A DNA stretch of 64,000 bases, from contig CM056994.1 in the NCBI GenBank assembly GCA_029891345.1, positions 139,522,457 through 139,586,456 on the forward strand. Reading direction: 5' to 3'. Below, piece by piece: positions 1-11,548 of the stretch; position 1 is the first letter of the stretch; the number at the start of each line of letters is the position of its first letter. Both the position numbers and the translations under genes were made by a program. The notes below the pieces were generated by a model, which did no database searches, was not told where the DNA came from, and saw nothing but the letters and a program-made list of their open reading frames with translations. This DNA is from Dryococelus australis. Lineage: Eukaryota; Arthropoda; Insecta; Phasmatodea; Phasmatidae.

Positions 1-642
1 TAATAAAATGAGTTCGACATTATGCAAAACTGGCTGCATTCGCTTCGTTTTACTTCAAATTTATTGTACCAGTTATAAGTAACTTTGGGAACCTTTCTTT
101 TATACGTTTACAACACATTAAAATTATCTGTAAACATTTTTAGCCTGTTGTATTTCTTTTTGTAGAAAGCCCGGATGCAAATTCCCGAAGAAAAGACTAC
201 CCTTTATTGTATAAGTACATACTCAGTAGGTAAGATAGCGCAACTCCATAGTATTCTTTACCCTGTGATACATTTCTTTTGGAGTCTCACGATCTAGTGG
301 GTAGCAGTATATAGTTGCATGAAAACTCGACAGATAGCGTCAGATATTCTCTTTTGCAGTCATGCAACGGCAATTCGTCCGCGCGTTTTTCTTCTCACTT
401 GTTAAAAGCAGTGAGTGTTTTGCAACGTTATTTTCGTCTTTTCTTCAGCAGCATAGTAAATGTTCTAATAAAAATGTAAATTCACATATACGTACCTTAT
501 ACATACAGAATTTCGTACCGAAATGTGTAAGTGTACATTAGTTTTTTACAAGTAAACTGCATTCAAAAACTTTACAGGCTTTCTCGTGTCATATGAGTGA
601 GCGACTTATTTTATTTATTTTTTTGCAAAATAGCAATGCTTA
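1..642. other. AT-rich DNA, no gene seen
   Basis: No open frame, RNA gene or clear repeat was recognised in this stretch. It is ordinary AT-rich intergenic or intronic sequence. Confidence 0.6.
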
Positions 643-1273
643 CTAACCGAGTTTCCCAATAGTGCGACGCGATGCGACGCGTTGCGGCGCGTCGAGCTTC
701 AGCCAATCAGAGTGAAGCAGCGAATTGTCGCCGCTGTCGGCGTCAATCGGGTTACATGAAATATTGGCGTTGCGTTCGTCGGCGTCGGGCGACGGTGGAA
801 AAGAAGAACTGTTTGTTTATAATATTATAAATCATCAGTTGTTTGCGTTTTCATTGAACGGAATTATTACATGCATAATAGGTTAGGAGATATACTAATT
901 GGAGTCCAAATTTATATAAATTTTACCTACCTTCAGGGAAACAAAATTATGTTTTCCGATACCTGAAGAATCGTTTACGTTCTGTAACAAGGTTTCGAAT
1001 TCCAATATAATAATAGTAATAAAGAAAATTAAATATCACTGAAAAATAACAATTTTATTAATTAAGTGGCAAGAAACTTCACTGCATTTCGTTAGTTTTA
1101 GCATTTGATTGCAAGCTTCCTTGCAAGATGCCAGATGGCAGTACGGTCTGAGTCGCCGGCGGTGGCGTCAGAGCATCGCTCTATTGTGAAGACGCAAATA
1201 ACGCTCGTCGCTGGCGCCGAGCATTGGACGCGACGAGCCGCATCGCCCCGCTCTATTGTGAAAACCGCTTTAG
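643..1273. mobile_element. Probable MITE with CpG-rich degenerate inverted ends
   Basis: The left end (643-680) reads into a CpG-rich GCGACGCGATGCGACG tract. The reverse complement of that end matches the right end (about 1238-1273) imperfectly, sharing a GCATCGC..CGC..CTATTG.GAAA.C core. The right end is partly doubled: CATCGC(..)CTCTATTGTGAA occurs at 1174-1190 and again at 1241-1262. Trinucleotides beside the ends (TTA on the left, TTT on the right) are only loosely compatible with a Harbinger-style TWA target duplication. No transposase is encoded. The 111-codon frame inside (1105-1437) shows no recognisable domain and is probably chance. The superfamily is a guess. Confidence 0.4.
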
Positions 1274-1495
1274 TTTATTATGCCCTTCTCTTCGTCTTGA
1301 TGTCATTGAATTATTTAACTAAGGGTGCAATCTCATTACCAGGCACCTCCAACGGCGCAAAACATTTGAGTTTTCTATCAGGCAATTATTGTCACTGCTT
1401 CCTGGACACCAAACAGGAGCTGGGAGACTCCAGACATTGAATGACTGCCTACCAGATAGCTATTTAAAATCTGCGCTAATCTCTATGTTTAATTA

Positions 1496-3970
1496 AGTAG
1501 TAGGGTCGGGCCGGTCCTACATACAAAGGGATGTCGCCTTTTTTGATATCAAAGGGTTAAATTAATTGAAAGTGTCAATAAAATTGATCTAAAGGGTTAA
1601 TCAAATTAATTTAAAGCGTTAATCAAATTGATTGAATGGGTTATTCGTTAATCCGATTTAATTCACTCAAAAAAAATTTATCCGATTTTTATCTGTAAAA
1701 ATTTTGTAATCCAATCAATTTTTCAAATATTTTTTTTCTTTTGTGTGAATTTATAAGTGTATAGTTTGGTGCACGAGTGTACTACGAAACTATATTGTTT
1801 TTCCTTTTTTTTTTGGTGGGGGTGGGGAGCAGCTGGGGTACGTCCTCACACTTGGAGCTCTGGCACTAGGTGTGGCGTGTTGGCGACAGGATATATAGAT
1901 TGTGAGTTTTTTAAAGAGCAGCATACATGTAAATTTGTTGTGTTTGTATAGATATCGCTCATAAATGATGGTGGGAGATAGGCGATTTTTTGGTGATCTA
2001 ACAGAAAACAATTTATAGTTAACGCTGGAGAGAAATTTCTGAGTCTTTAAACGAAATATATTTCAAACAAGATCTATCTATAAATATTAAAACGAGAGAG
2101 AATTTTAACATGAACAACCTGGTGTCGACAAGTGCTAAACAATTACAATTATGTGAGTCTCCAGGTGTCCAAAATCAAATCAATTAATTAACTTACTACA
2201 ACGAAGCAAAAATATCGCTATAAATAAAACTGCAGTCTCCTTATCACAATATCAAGGTATATGAACACACATAAAAAATTACACTACTTGAAGCCTCTCG
2301 CACATACCTTACATGATTTTAAAACACGTACGTTAAGCCAGGAGATTGCTGAAGCAATGACTGCAGTGTATGACGTGCACCAACATATAAGCTGTTAGAT
2401 ATGTGCGTTGTGGCCTGCGTCTGACAGGCGACTAAGTATATAGCTACTCAGGAAAGAGATGCGGATATGATTTACATGACAAATGGATAAAAATGATGTT
2501 TATGACACACATAATTATATATAAATTACACTATTTGAATTTAAAAACATGAAATGAGAATCGCGGTTAACAGTCAGTGAATACAATATACATCCATTCG
2601 CTTGGGAGGTAACTGCAGCACTGAGTTGGATATAGCACTTATGATGACATAAGCTGAACGAGGTATTGAGAGCGAACATAACCTGTGTCGGCCTAGGTTT
2701 GATTGTAGACTGAGATGAAAAACCTGGAAATGAACAAAAATACAAAATTAATGTTTCCAAATAAAATAAACTGCTAATGAACACAAGTACATCACAATCA
2801 GTAAACGAATTTTGAACCCAGCACTACTGTTTTTTTATTAAATGAAATCGCACAAGGAGCTATCCCAAAACATGTCCGTTCGATGTGGAGTCTGATGTAT
2901 GAGTGAGTTGAGCTTACGTAGAGAGCCTGACTATATTGTGGAGAATGGCCGATAGGCAACTGAGTTGAAATTTATGACAAAAACTTTGAATGCACTATGT
3001 CCTACAACAGACAATGAAACGATTATAAAAAAAACTAATCCAAATTTTCAATGCAAGTTTTATTATTGTAAGAAGAATTCACTTTTAACACAAATTTCCA
3101 TCGAAGCATACAGAGATTTGGATGGCATAATCCTGAAATACTTTATAGAAACGTATAATCTTAAATTCGCAAACATGGTTGAAGAAAAATTATAAATAAT
3201 AAGGGACGTACTACAAGTTCACGGCACTAATTACCGAAATGATAGTGGCAAATCCTATGAAGTTTCATGAACCGAACTCAGAAACATATTTGAGACGATA
3301 AATGCACTGCTCAGCTTATCAAAGAAAAATTATATTATCCCAATAAATAATTTTTTAATATTAAAACACATATATAATATTGCTTAACAAGAGATGGACC
3401 CCACTGGCCACCAAGTCCTGTGAATAGATGCTTCAGATGAGAATGAAACTAACATGGCACCGGACAGCTAGAACTGTGCACATCGGTCCTGCCTGCAGCT
3501 GTTCTCCCCCCTCCCTTCAACCCAGAATGCATCTTTGTTCGAAAAGAGAGTTTATATCCAAGGCCACACACCCCTCCAGCCCAGAGTGCATTTTCATCTG
3601 AAAAGAGAGTTCTTCTCCAAGGCCATGCACCCCCGCTATCAATGCAATGCCACAAAAACCTGTTTAGCACCATGCACTCTCACCCCCCTTACATTAGTCA
3701 ACAGTGCGTTTTCTGCTGGCTGGAGGACTGCATTTTCCAAGGCAACACACCTCCGCCCTCCACGCTTCATCCCCTGCCCAGAGTGTGTGTTTTCCGAGAC
3801 GATAGCTGCCTCGTTCAAGAACGGAGGCTTCCCTCAAGGCTAAAGCGAGTCTTAAGCATCAAGTCGGAACGGCTCCATCCCTCGGGCCAGCGGATTTTGA
3901 ACTGGCCTTGGCTACCTTCCCACTGCCCTCTTCCCAACAAACTGCTTCTTTCGCTTGAACACTGAACCGA
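1496..3970 (+). repeat. Left terminal inverted repeat of the Maverick
   Basis: This stretch matches the reverse complement of about 17090-19480 over most of its length, with substitutions and indels. Clear anchors are 2110-2270 against 18880-19040, 2880-2960 against 18170-18260, 3240-3300 against 17810-17870 and 3440-3500 against 17560-17640. A shorter copy of its outer 500 bp occurs at 61599-62095, and both start with AGTAGTAGGG. The small open frames inside (1757-1948, 2515-2784, 2965-3192) recur imperfectly in the other copy, but they show no domain and are not called as genes. Confidence 0.85.
3510..3842. repeat. Degenerate 60-75-bp subrepeats inside the left TIR
   Basis: Imperfect units beginning CCCAGAGTGCAT-like and containing GAAAAGAGAG...TCCAAGGCC repeat near 3521, 3581, 3700 and 3774. 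The inverted counterpart in the right TIR (about 17230-17560) carries matching G-rich units around GTGTGTGGCCTTGACAGG. A related fragment (GAAAAGAGATACTTTCTCCA) lies at 8382-8401, inside the element. Long TIRs with internal tandem units are common in large DNA transposons. Confidence 0.6.
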
Positions 3971-6480
3971 CGAGAAAAACTGTTTCTCCAACCTAGATAT
4001 TGGCATATTCCCAGCGAAATACATTTATACAAGTCCCGCCGATGAAATTTATATCCCTGAAGCTAAATATTACCCAGATTTAATATTCCAACAAAAACTT
4101 AATATTTTAATCCTGTAAACTTTATCCTGTTTTCAACAAACTTATTAATTTTAAACCAGTCCATGATTAATTTCATACCAACACAATTTTAACCCTTAAA
4201 TTTTTTTTTTAAGTAATAAAAAATACCCATCTTTCAATTTAAGTAATACAAAAGTTTAACTTAGAACACCTATATTTTTCACACTCCCCATCTTTCGATT
4301 TAAGCAATACACAAGTAAATGTTTTTTTTTTTCAGCCTTCGAAAATTTTATTAAACAAACTAGCAGTAAATCCAAATGTCTTTAAATTCGGGGAAATAGT
4401 AAACATATTCAATCTGTTTTTAAATATATGTGTGTATTTCACGTGTAGATTTCTCCGTATGTTTCGCAGCCTAGATTTTTTAATTACACCATCTACTATA
4501 AAATATATATATATATATTTGAACTTATTTTAAAATACTTCTTTTCGACATGATAATAATGAAATGCTGCATATCCAGCATTAAATGACTGCTATAGAAG
4601 CTTAAATCTGTTAAATTTCATGATATTTTAACTGATTTTCCTAAAAGACCAAATATAAGCAGGTTTAAAGGAAAATGGCAGCTTTATTTTTACATTAGTT
4701 GAATTTAATTTTTAAAATATTTCAATTATTTTTCTTTTTTTCTGTAAAATATGATAATGTTTTACACCAGACATCTCCGTGTCGAATCTTCAGCAGCATT
4801 AGTAGTAATCTTGTTGCTGTGGAAAAATGTTTTTTTTATTTCAAAGTTTGCTGGACTCTGCCACTGCTTGCTGTAGAGTTGAAGGGCAGCGGGAAATTAT
4901 TATTGGAGTTCTGGTGTGTCACTAAGAGGTGTTTCTAACTGCCTCTAAAAATGGCATTTGTTTCACTTGATTCTTGGTTTCTTTATGTCCCCAGGGTTCT
5001 TTAACTTAACCAGCGGGATAGCAAAGTTTTCTCGAAATGATAGTCTGTTCCTTTTGTTCCAAATTCCATTTATTTAGACATGTTTGATCCTCTCCAACAT
5101 TTTTGTAATGTCCTGCCAGCCCCTCAGAGTTTGTTTTTATTAAATATATTTAATGGAAATTTCAATTATAGTTTTTAATGTATAATATTTTCCCCCCATC
5201 AAGAAGGAAATGAGTGGATTGAATTTTTTTCCTTGAAAGTAAGTAAACAAATAACCTACTACATGACTAAAATCTTTTCAAGCTCCAAGACCTCAAAATC
5301 TTACCTTCACCCAATTGTTTCATACGAATATTTTTATTATTAAGAGATTAATATCCAGTCATATACAAGTACTTTGTCTTCAAACACACCCCATCTCCAA
5401 TCATACACATAGCAAGATATTAAAAAATGAGTGACATTAGGAATTGACTAATATAATATATAACAAGTCACAGTAAACCATTTTAGCATAGAATATACTT
5501 ATATTTAAAATAAAATTCATGAAACATTTGTACCATCTCTAAGGCAAATTCTCTGCATATTCACATCCAAAATGCTACGAACGGAAAACTTTAAACATGT
5601 TACTACTGAAAACTTTACAAGCTTAAAAAAATCGCTACCTCATGCTACATTACAAATAATACAAGTTATTAGAAACATTTTTAACATTTATGTGTGAAAG
5701 CCATACAAGCTTATTAACCAAAACTCCATCTTATGCCACAAAACTGTAAAATAATCTTAACCAAGTATGTTATGATTGAAGATCTTTAAACATTTTTTAA
5801 ACATTTATGTGTGAAGCCATACAAGTTTATCAATCAATTCTCAATCTTATGACATCAAACCAATAAATAATCACAACAGAGTATGTTACCAGCAAAATTT
5901 TTTTCACAAATTTTAAAATTAAAATCATTAAGTTTATTAAAACTTTCCATCAGTTTACGTCATAAATCATTACAATAATTTACTTTCTTAAAACTCATAA
6001 AACTTTTAACAAACTAATTTTAATTATTATCATTTTAACAAACTAAATGACATTTTCTTAAAATTGTTAAAACTTTTAACAAACTAAATGAAATTTTTAA
6101 AAAATTGTTACAACTTTTATAAAACTAAATGAAATTTTCTTAAAATTGTAAATAATTTTAACAAACTGAATGCAATTTTCCAAAATTAATTAACTTTCTT
6201 AGCTAATTGTTCCAACTTTATATGTTCAATCATTAAAGTGTAAAACTTCTAATCATGTTACATTTAAAACTTTTGAAATATGACACAAATTTACCATTTC
6301 AGTAGTTGAAAATAATAATGTATCACCTTGTTACAAGTGAAAACCATGATATTTATAAAAAATCATCACAACATGTTATGCATGAAAATCTTATCACCAT
6401 ATCACATCTGAAGATCATTACAATTTTACAACTAAAAAAGTACCATATCATGCTGCATCAGAAAGCATTAAAAGAATCAC
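3971..6480. repeat. AT-rich arm with decayed tandem repeats
   Basis: No gene was recognised. From about 5560 the sequence is a lattice of decayed short tandem repeats. A clear pair with a 117-bp period begins at 5684 and 5801 (ACATTTATGTGTGAA.GCCATACAAG). Roughly 40-50-bp units ending AACAAACTAAATG.AATTTT recur four times between about 5985 and 6185. Similar CATGTTA..TGAAAA units continue to about 6480. Small open frames here (4699-4938, 6306-6608) are low-complexity and probably non-coding. Confidence 0.5.
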
Positions 6481-6684
6481 TTCATGTCTTAAAATCACTC
6501 ATCACAGTATGTTTAAATTTTCTTAAAAATTTATGTTTATATGAGCTAAGAAATAAGCTGAGTTTGCCTTTCTTTACAGGAACAAATGGTGGTGGTGATG
6601 GTGAATGAGGTGATGATATTGGACTATATTTTATATCCTGTGGTGAAGGTATGAACAAAGGAGGAGGTGGGGAAATAATTTACA

Positions 6685-7326
6685 TTATAGTGATTCAGGT
6701 GATAATAATTGAGGAGATGGTAGACTTGGAGCAGGCCAAGACACAAAATTGAACTGTAAACACCCTTCCAACTCTTGGAATAAGTAGTTACTAGAAATAT
6801 CTTTCCACAAATTATTTGAGTTTATAAGTGTTAAATATAGTGGAGTGCAACACAAACACATTGCTAGATTTTGAAAACGTTGCTCACCTGATTTGATTTC
6901 TGTTGTCAAATCTAGAGCATCCAAACTCAATGCCCGAGGCATCGCTGTAGACCTCCACACCATAGGCATCGCTGTAGCTCTGGATGTCGAAGGCGTTGCT
7001 GTCGCTCTGGACGCCAGAGCCATCGCTGTATGTCTCGCTACCGCAGACATCCATATACTTGCTCTCGACATTGTAGGTGATGGTGTATTTAATCCGAATG
7101 CTGGAGGCGACTGGGACAGCCCTAAGGAAGGCATTGACAAGAGCAGCGACTGTAGATTAGATCCCCTTTCTTCATCGTCATCGTTAAAAAAATCAAATAA
7201 ATTTTTTGCCAAAACATCAGGTCCGATCAATAAATCATTAAAATAATCCCAGTTAAAATCTGCAAGCTCTATGTTAAAGTCTTGGGTAGACAAGCCAAGA
7301 AAATAATCTTCATACAAGCGTGGCAT
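6685..7326 (-). CDS. Orphan acidic gene in the Maverick left half
   Basis: This is a long open frame in very AT-rich DNA; the ATG at 7326 is preferred over one nine codons upstream because of its promoter spacing. The N-terminal roughly 70 residues are strongly acidic and hydrophobic (tyrosine, phenylalanine, aspartate and leucine rich, with an FFNDDDEE cluster), much like a transcription-activation segment. A serine/proline-rich stretch follows, then a nine-residue repeat rich in Arg-Ala-Thr-Ala (6938-7045), and a final part that looks unlike the rest. A donor-like CAG|GTGAGC lies at 6888/6887, so the last 60 or so residues may really be intron. A proline/serine-rich frame with a lysine-rich tail continues downstream (about 6482-6660), but I found no acceptor that joins it in phase. 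I recognise no family. It could be element cargo, an element regulator, or a host sequence captured by the element. Confidence 0.4.
   Translation of the reverse strand: MPRLYEDYFLGLSTQDFNIELADFNWDYFNDLLIGPDVLAKNLFDFFNDDDEERGSNLQSLLLSMPSLGLSQSPPAFGLNTPSPTMSRASIWMSAVARHTAMALASRATATPSTSRATAMPMVWRSTAMPRALSLDALDLTTEIKSGEQRFQNLAMCLCCTPLYLTLINSNNLWKDISSNYLFQELEGCLQFNFVSWPAPSLPSPQLLSPESL
6938..7045 (-). repeat. 27-bp minisatellite encoding nine-residue repeats
   Basis: Four consecutive 27-bp units start at 6938, 6965, 6992 and 7019, each beginning GGC or GCC followed by a (A/G)T(C/T)GCTGT core. A related, less regular unit follows to about 7075. Because 27 is a multiple of three, the repeat stays in frame within the orphan gene. 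Confidence 0.8.
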
Positions 7327-7389
7327 GGTAAGGCACACTGAACTGACAAACAACTAGAAACAGTGGAAGTGGGTGTAGGGGCTAAAGCG

Positions 7390-7398
7390 CTATTTATA
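7390..7398 (-). promoter_or_regulatory. TATA box of the orphan gene
   Basis: TATAAATAG on the minus strand lies 72 nt upstream of the preferred ATG at 7326. A start site about 30 nt downstream would leave a leader of roughly 40 nt. Inferred from sequence only. Confidence 0.45.
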
Positions 7399-9549
7399 AA
7401 CATTTCAAATTCCCAGGTAAATGCTCGAGAAGTGTGATTTCTCCCTCCAACCAGAAGTCAGAAGGCCAAATGCCCAGTCTACTCTCTTCCCGCCCCCCGA
7501 CTTTCAAATATCTTCAACCCTCACCCAAAACTTCTGAGAGAAACCTCTCTGCTAAGTTTCATCCTTGACGATATGAATAACATTTAATTTATCACTAAAA
7601 TAACTTCTGTTAAGTAAAAATAAATATTTTAAATTATTTATCAATTAAAATAAATAACAAATGTACTAGAAATCAACAGATTCAATAAAGTAATAATTAA
7701 AATATAGAAAAAAGAAAGTATTATAACACATAAAAATTATTTACACTTGCTATAATCGCTCATTAAGCTACTCTAAAAATAAATATACATTTTAAAAGTT
7801 ATATTATTTACTTTTTCCGAAATTTAAATGAAAATACTGTTTAATGAAATGAAGTATTACTTTTAATAATATTAAGACATCACCTCATGTATATGTAAAC
7901 CATAAACTTAACATTAAATATTATTTTATTTTCAATAATTGTTATTGAAGTCAAGAAACGTGTTATACTTTACGATATAATTACAGTTAATATGTTCCTG
8001 TTTTCTTGATGAATATATTGTTATTCATATTTACACTCAACATGTATAGATATTTTCCGTTAATGTGTGAGAACATTTTTAAAATGTTAGAAATATATTT
8101 TTTTATGATTTTATTTAACTTTTTGTAAAAGTTGACATATACAGGCAAATAAAACTTGTTTTAATAAATATATGTAAACTTTCTAATTTCTGTATATTTT
8201 TCTGTGTAATGGAGGTTGGAAAGTGAATATTAATTTTATAAAGTAAAAACCACAATTTTTTTCCTCGAGATTTTGAATTCAGCTAGGAAGAGATCCTGAC
8301 ATTGGTATCCTTGACAGATAAAATCTTTGACCAGAGCTGGGCTCCCTAGCAGGATGGACCAATGACCTTGCCATCTTGCTTTTTGAAAAGAGATACTTTC
8401 TCCAGGGTATTATTAAACCTAAATGCTTTCTGCAGGGGTGTGTTTGAGTCAGGTAGGCACCCTCCGAGATCTCGGTTTTGTAGTTGGTACTATTGGAAAA
8501 ATGTTGAAATTAAACCTGTAAGGTTTGTGTCTCTGGAGGAGCGTTCACACTGCTAAGACTGTAGATCTCTAAATTTAATGTTTTGTTCATGTCTGGAGAT
8601 ATTGTAAATGCTATAAGTCTAAGATTTCGAAGCGAGCATAACTTTATTAGCTAATAATGTTTCATCGGAAATATTCCACACAATTCATTTAAGTATAAGC
8701 ATATATACAATTGTGCTTGTTCACCATTTTTATGTACATGAACACACAATTATCAAGCTAATGTTTTCATTTCAATTATGTGATTCATTTATTATTACTT
8801 TTATGTTCATAAGGTTATAATCATACAAGACATAGCCAGAACTGGAACCCAGAAACTAGATTACAATCGTACCTAGCCAAGATTTGAACCCAGAAACTAA
8901 CTTTTTTCAACCATGCCTTATCTGGTCTGGTATATTATATACTTAGTTATGGAAAAGTTGTTAGAATGCTTGCTTCCGGAGATTTTACTCTGGCTTTTTC
9001 ATTACAACACTCATGCATGTGAATGCAACATATTTTGATAGAAACAGGACATATTATAAGAATCTCTCCATTGGGAAAAATACTAACAATATTTTTGTTC
9101 ATTTTGTAGCAAAACAAGTACATTGTTTTATTAAAAGGAATAGGTTAAATAAAAATAGTGAACAAAATAATTTTAAGACATATTTTATTCGCTATATAAT
9201 ACACACACAGAGCTTGTTTCACAAATTTATGTACAACCTTTGTTTTTATCACTTGCAATTACAGGATGATACAAAACATATTAAACAATTTTTTCAAACG
9301 TATATACAAACACAAGCTGTTTAAAAAAGTAGGTTAAACTATTTATTTCTGAAACAAAATCGAAATGGTTTACTCCAATGCACAATTAACTTACTAATAT
9401 TCAATTTACACTACTATTTCGGTATGCAAGAGCATGTGAGCTCATTCTCATATTGTTAATCCATTTTAATGAAATATTACATACAACCAAATAATTTTTA
9501 TTCTAAATTTCACTCATTAATTCTCTCAAACCAAATAGTGTCACATCAC
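7399..9549. other. Maverick interior without a recognisable gene
   Basis: This is AT-rich DNA with only short low-complexity frames (8362-8556 and 9013-9324 were inspected and show no domain). It lies where a Polinton polymerase gene could be expected, but no polymerase B motif was recognised. A duplicated tRNA B-box-like segment at 8819-8899 is listed separately. Confidence 0.45.
8819..8899 (-). repeat. Duplicated tRNA B-box-like segment
   Basis: Two roughly 40-bp direct repeats (8819-8858, 8864-8899) each contain, on the minus strand, TTTCTGGGTTC followed by CAGTTCTGGC or AAATCTTGGC. The second matches the RNA polymerase III B-box consensus GGTTCRANNCC well. No A box or cloverleaf is seen, so this is at most a SINE or tRNA remnant. 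Confidence 0.35.
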
Positions 9550-10045
9550 TCATATAATATCCACATGTGATTGAGGAGGAGAATCATTATATTTTGTTTC
9601 ACCCCAGTCATACATCATTGCCCAAGTTAGCATTAATTTAGAGTTTTCCTCTGCAGAGAAGAATATTGAATTAGATCTGTGTTTTATGTTATTGTTTGAA
9701 TGATGGGCAATTGTATTATTTTTGAATATCTGTTACTTTCCCATTATAAACACTTTCTAAAATGTGTTTTTTACTTGAGCTCCACATACGTATATTTCAC
9801 AATTACTTAGGTAATGTTTGCAAATATCCTCTCTATTCACATACTCCATAAGTACACTCTCCCATTATAAACTGTGGTGATGACTAGTAACCCATCTATT
9901 AGTTCTCTTGTATCTGGGAGTCTTATAATTCCATTCAAATGGTGCTTTTAAGCTGAATATTGTTGCATTTTTCTACATCAGTAATAATGAATTCTTTAAT
10001 GATAAATTTTTCTGCAGATTGGAATCCTTCTATACTGCAAAACAT
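9550..10045 (-). pseudogene. Conserved Maverick gene 3' of the capsid gene, broken
   Basis: The frame begins at an ATG at 10045, only 33 nt after the capsid stop. A frameshift lies near 9975; from there one frame runs to a TGA at 9550-9552 with three in-frame stops. Recognisable landmarks are an IEGFQ start, a K-APFEWNYKTP segment, NRWVTSHHHS, and a cysteine/tyrosine-rich REDICKHYLSNCEIYVCGAQ-type stretch. The pattern 'start FQ..., F.PP/APF.W, NRW...HH' resembles a small protein family I associate with arthropod Mavericks and related insect sequences. I cannot assign a function. Its tight spacing to the capsid gene suggests co-expression with the structural block. Confidence 0.6.
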
Positions 10046-10077
10046 CCTGTTGTAGCTGTAGTTTGTTGCTTACTGAC

Positions 10078-11299
10078 TCAATTCATTATTTTACCTAGCT
10101 TATCTCTTACACTGTAACTTGCTGATCTATCACAAATTATAATAGTGAATGCTTGTGTATTTGTCAGAATAGGTATATTCACAATAATTTAAATTTTTGA
10201 ATCAATTATTCTATTGGTAATTTTGTCATCTTGTTTGCTTACATCAAATACAAATAATGTTCTTCTCATTTAAAATGATTTGGGCTCTGGGATGGATGAG
10301 CCAATTTTGTTATAATACATTTCCTGAAATTTTTTGTATAGCTATTGTAACAAATAAGGAATTCCCCATTTTCAAAGTTCAAATTTAAATCCGTATAGGG
10401 GTAAGCTTGACTGTTTAGATACAGTTTAATAGTTTTCATATCACAATTATCGAATACTCATCTATCAGCTTTTAAATTGGTTAGTCTGTTTGAAAACAAA
10501 TAACGACAAATCGTGGTTACTCAAATGAAAAACTGGATTTCACATTCCAAATGACTTTTTGTGATGACTGTAGCATTCGAAATGTCTCCAAAGCCCATGA
10601 TCTGAATACAATAATGAGATTTTTCCTTTTTTCGATATATCTTTAAAATTTACACATTCAGGAGTGTTAATTTCAGTAATTGGCTTTAGCCATTCAACTG
10701 TATGTAATTCAATTGTTACACCTTCCTGATTATTAACTCTATAATATATGGCATTCAAATGTGTATTACGAAATAAAATAACTAATTCTTGTTTGGTATT
10801 TATTATAACATGTTTATAGTCCTCAACAAGGTGAAGTACCATAGTTAGAAGTATAACAACTTAATTTTTACCACCTGGGTTTATTTGTAGTTTAAAATTA
10901 TTAGCATTGCTTCGCACACCCATAAGCCCGATGTAAATATGATTTACAGTTTCTGAGAGATACTTCTTAATTGTGGAAGAAATTCCAACATCTTGTGTTT
11001 GGGCAATTTCAACATCATTGAGCAGATATGCAATTCTATCGATTAAATTAAGTATTCTGTTTCTTACTATTCATGTAGTTATTGGATTAGCCACATTGGC
11101 TGTCTTTTTAGATTTTCCTCTAAACCTCAATCTTGATTTCGATGGTAATGTGTAAAAGCATTATTTTGTATAGCAAACCTTATTTCTGATGGAAATGGAT
11201 GTGGACCTGCTCGGAATGGTTCATACACATATGCATTTCCATATTGGTGATTTTATCTTCATAACTGATAGGTTCTTCAACAGTTAGTAGGTCTTCCAT
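10078..11299 (-). pseudogene. MCP: Maverick major capsid protein (double jelly roll), broken
   Basis: Read on the minus strand from an ATG at 11299 (start MEDLLTVEEPISYED) to a TGA at 10078, about 1.2 kb. This is close to the usual length of arthropod Maverick capsid genes, though slightly short. Landmarks in order are LTVEEPI..YED near the N terminus; VEDYKHVIINTKQELVI (about 10800); HTVEWLKPI (about 10690); CNFQT-like FKQTN (about 10480); the diagnostic KLYLNSQAYPYTDLN (about 10390-10430); FENGEFLICYNSY (about 10350); and FVFDVSKQDDKI (about 10230). This order matches the family's conserved C-terminal half. The protein would build the icosahedral shell of a virus-like particle. Several stops and frameshifts interrupt it (for example near 10270, 10460, 10537 and 10860-11200). 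The N-terminal third is poorly preserved. Confidence 0.8.
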
Positions 11300-11336
11300 T
11301 TCGATAAACTGTATATCCTTTTCCCTTTAAAAACAC

Positions 11337-11531
11337 TCAGTTTCCCCGTGTTAACTTTTCAGGTAAATTATTTGAAGTGAATGTTTTATTCTTGCATTTA
11401 CATCCTTTTATATGCCCTTTCTTCGAAATAGGTTCCTTAGTGAGATACTTCTTATAAAAACTGCCTAATTTACCTATGAATTGGGTGATATGCGCAATAC
11501 CTTTTCTTATTGTAATGCACACAAAATTCAA
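11337..11531 (-). CDS. Short basic ORF between capsid-block genes
   Basis: A 64-codon frame starting 18 nt after the stop of the gene at 11549-12197 and ending 38 nt before the capsid ATG. It is lysine-rich with a hydrophobic patch near the N terminus (ITQFIGKLGSFYKKYL), which could form a basic amphipathic helix. Polintons often carry a small basic, membrane-active or DNA-binding virion protein in the capsid block. Size, charge and position would suit that, but no motif proves it. It may also be a fragment of a longer gene. Confidence 0.35.
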   Translation of the reverse strand: MNFVCITIRKGIAHITQFIGKLGSFYKKYLTKEPISKKGHIKGCKCKNKTFTSNNLPEKLTRGN

Positions 11532-11548
11532 CAGGTTAATATAGCTTT

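Noticed and set aside
3449-4024. Short open frames in the GC-richer part of the left TIR
   Set aside because: They overlap in several frames across the subrepeat block and are not conserved as frames in the right TIR.
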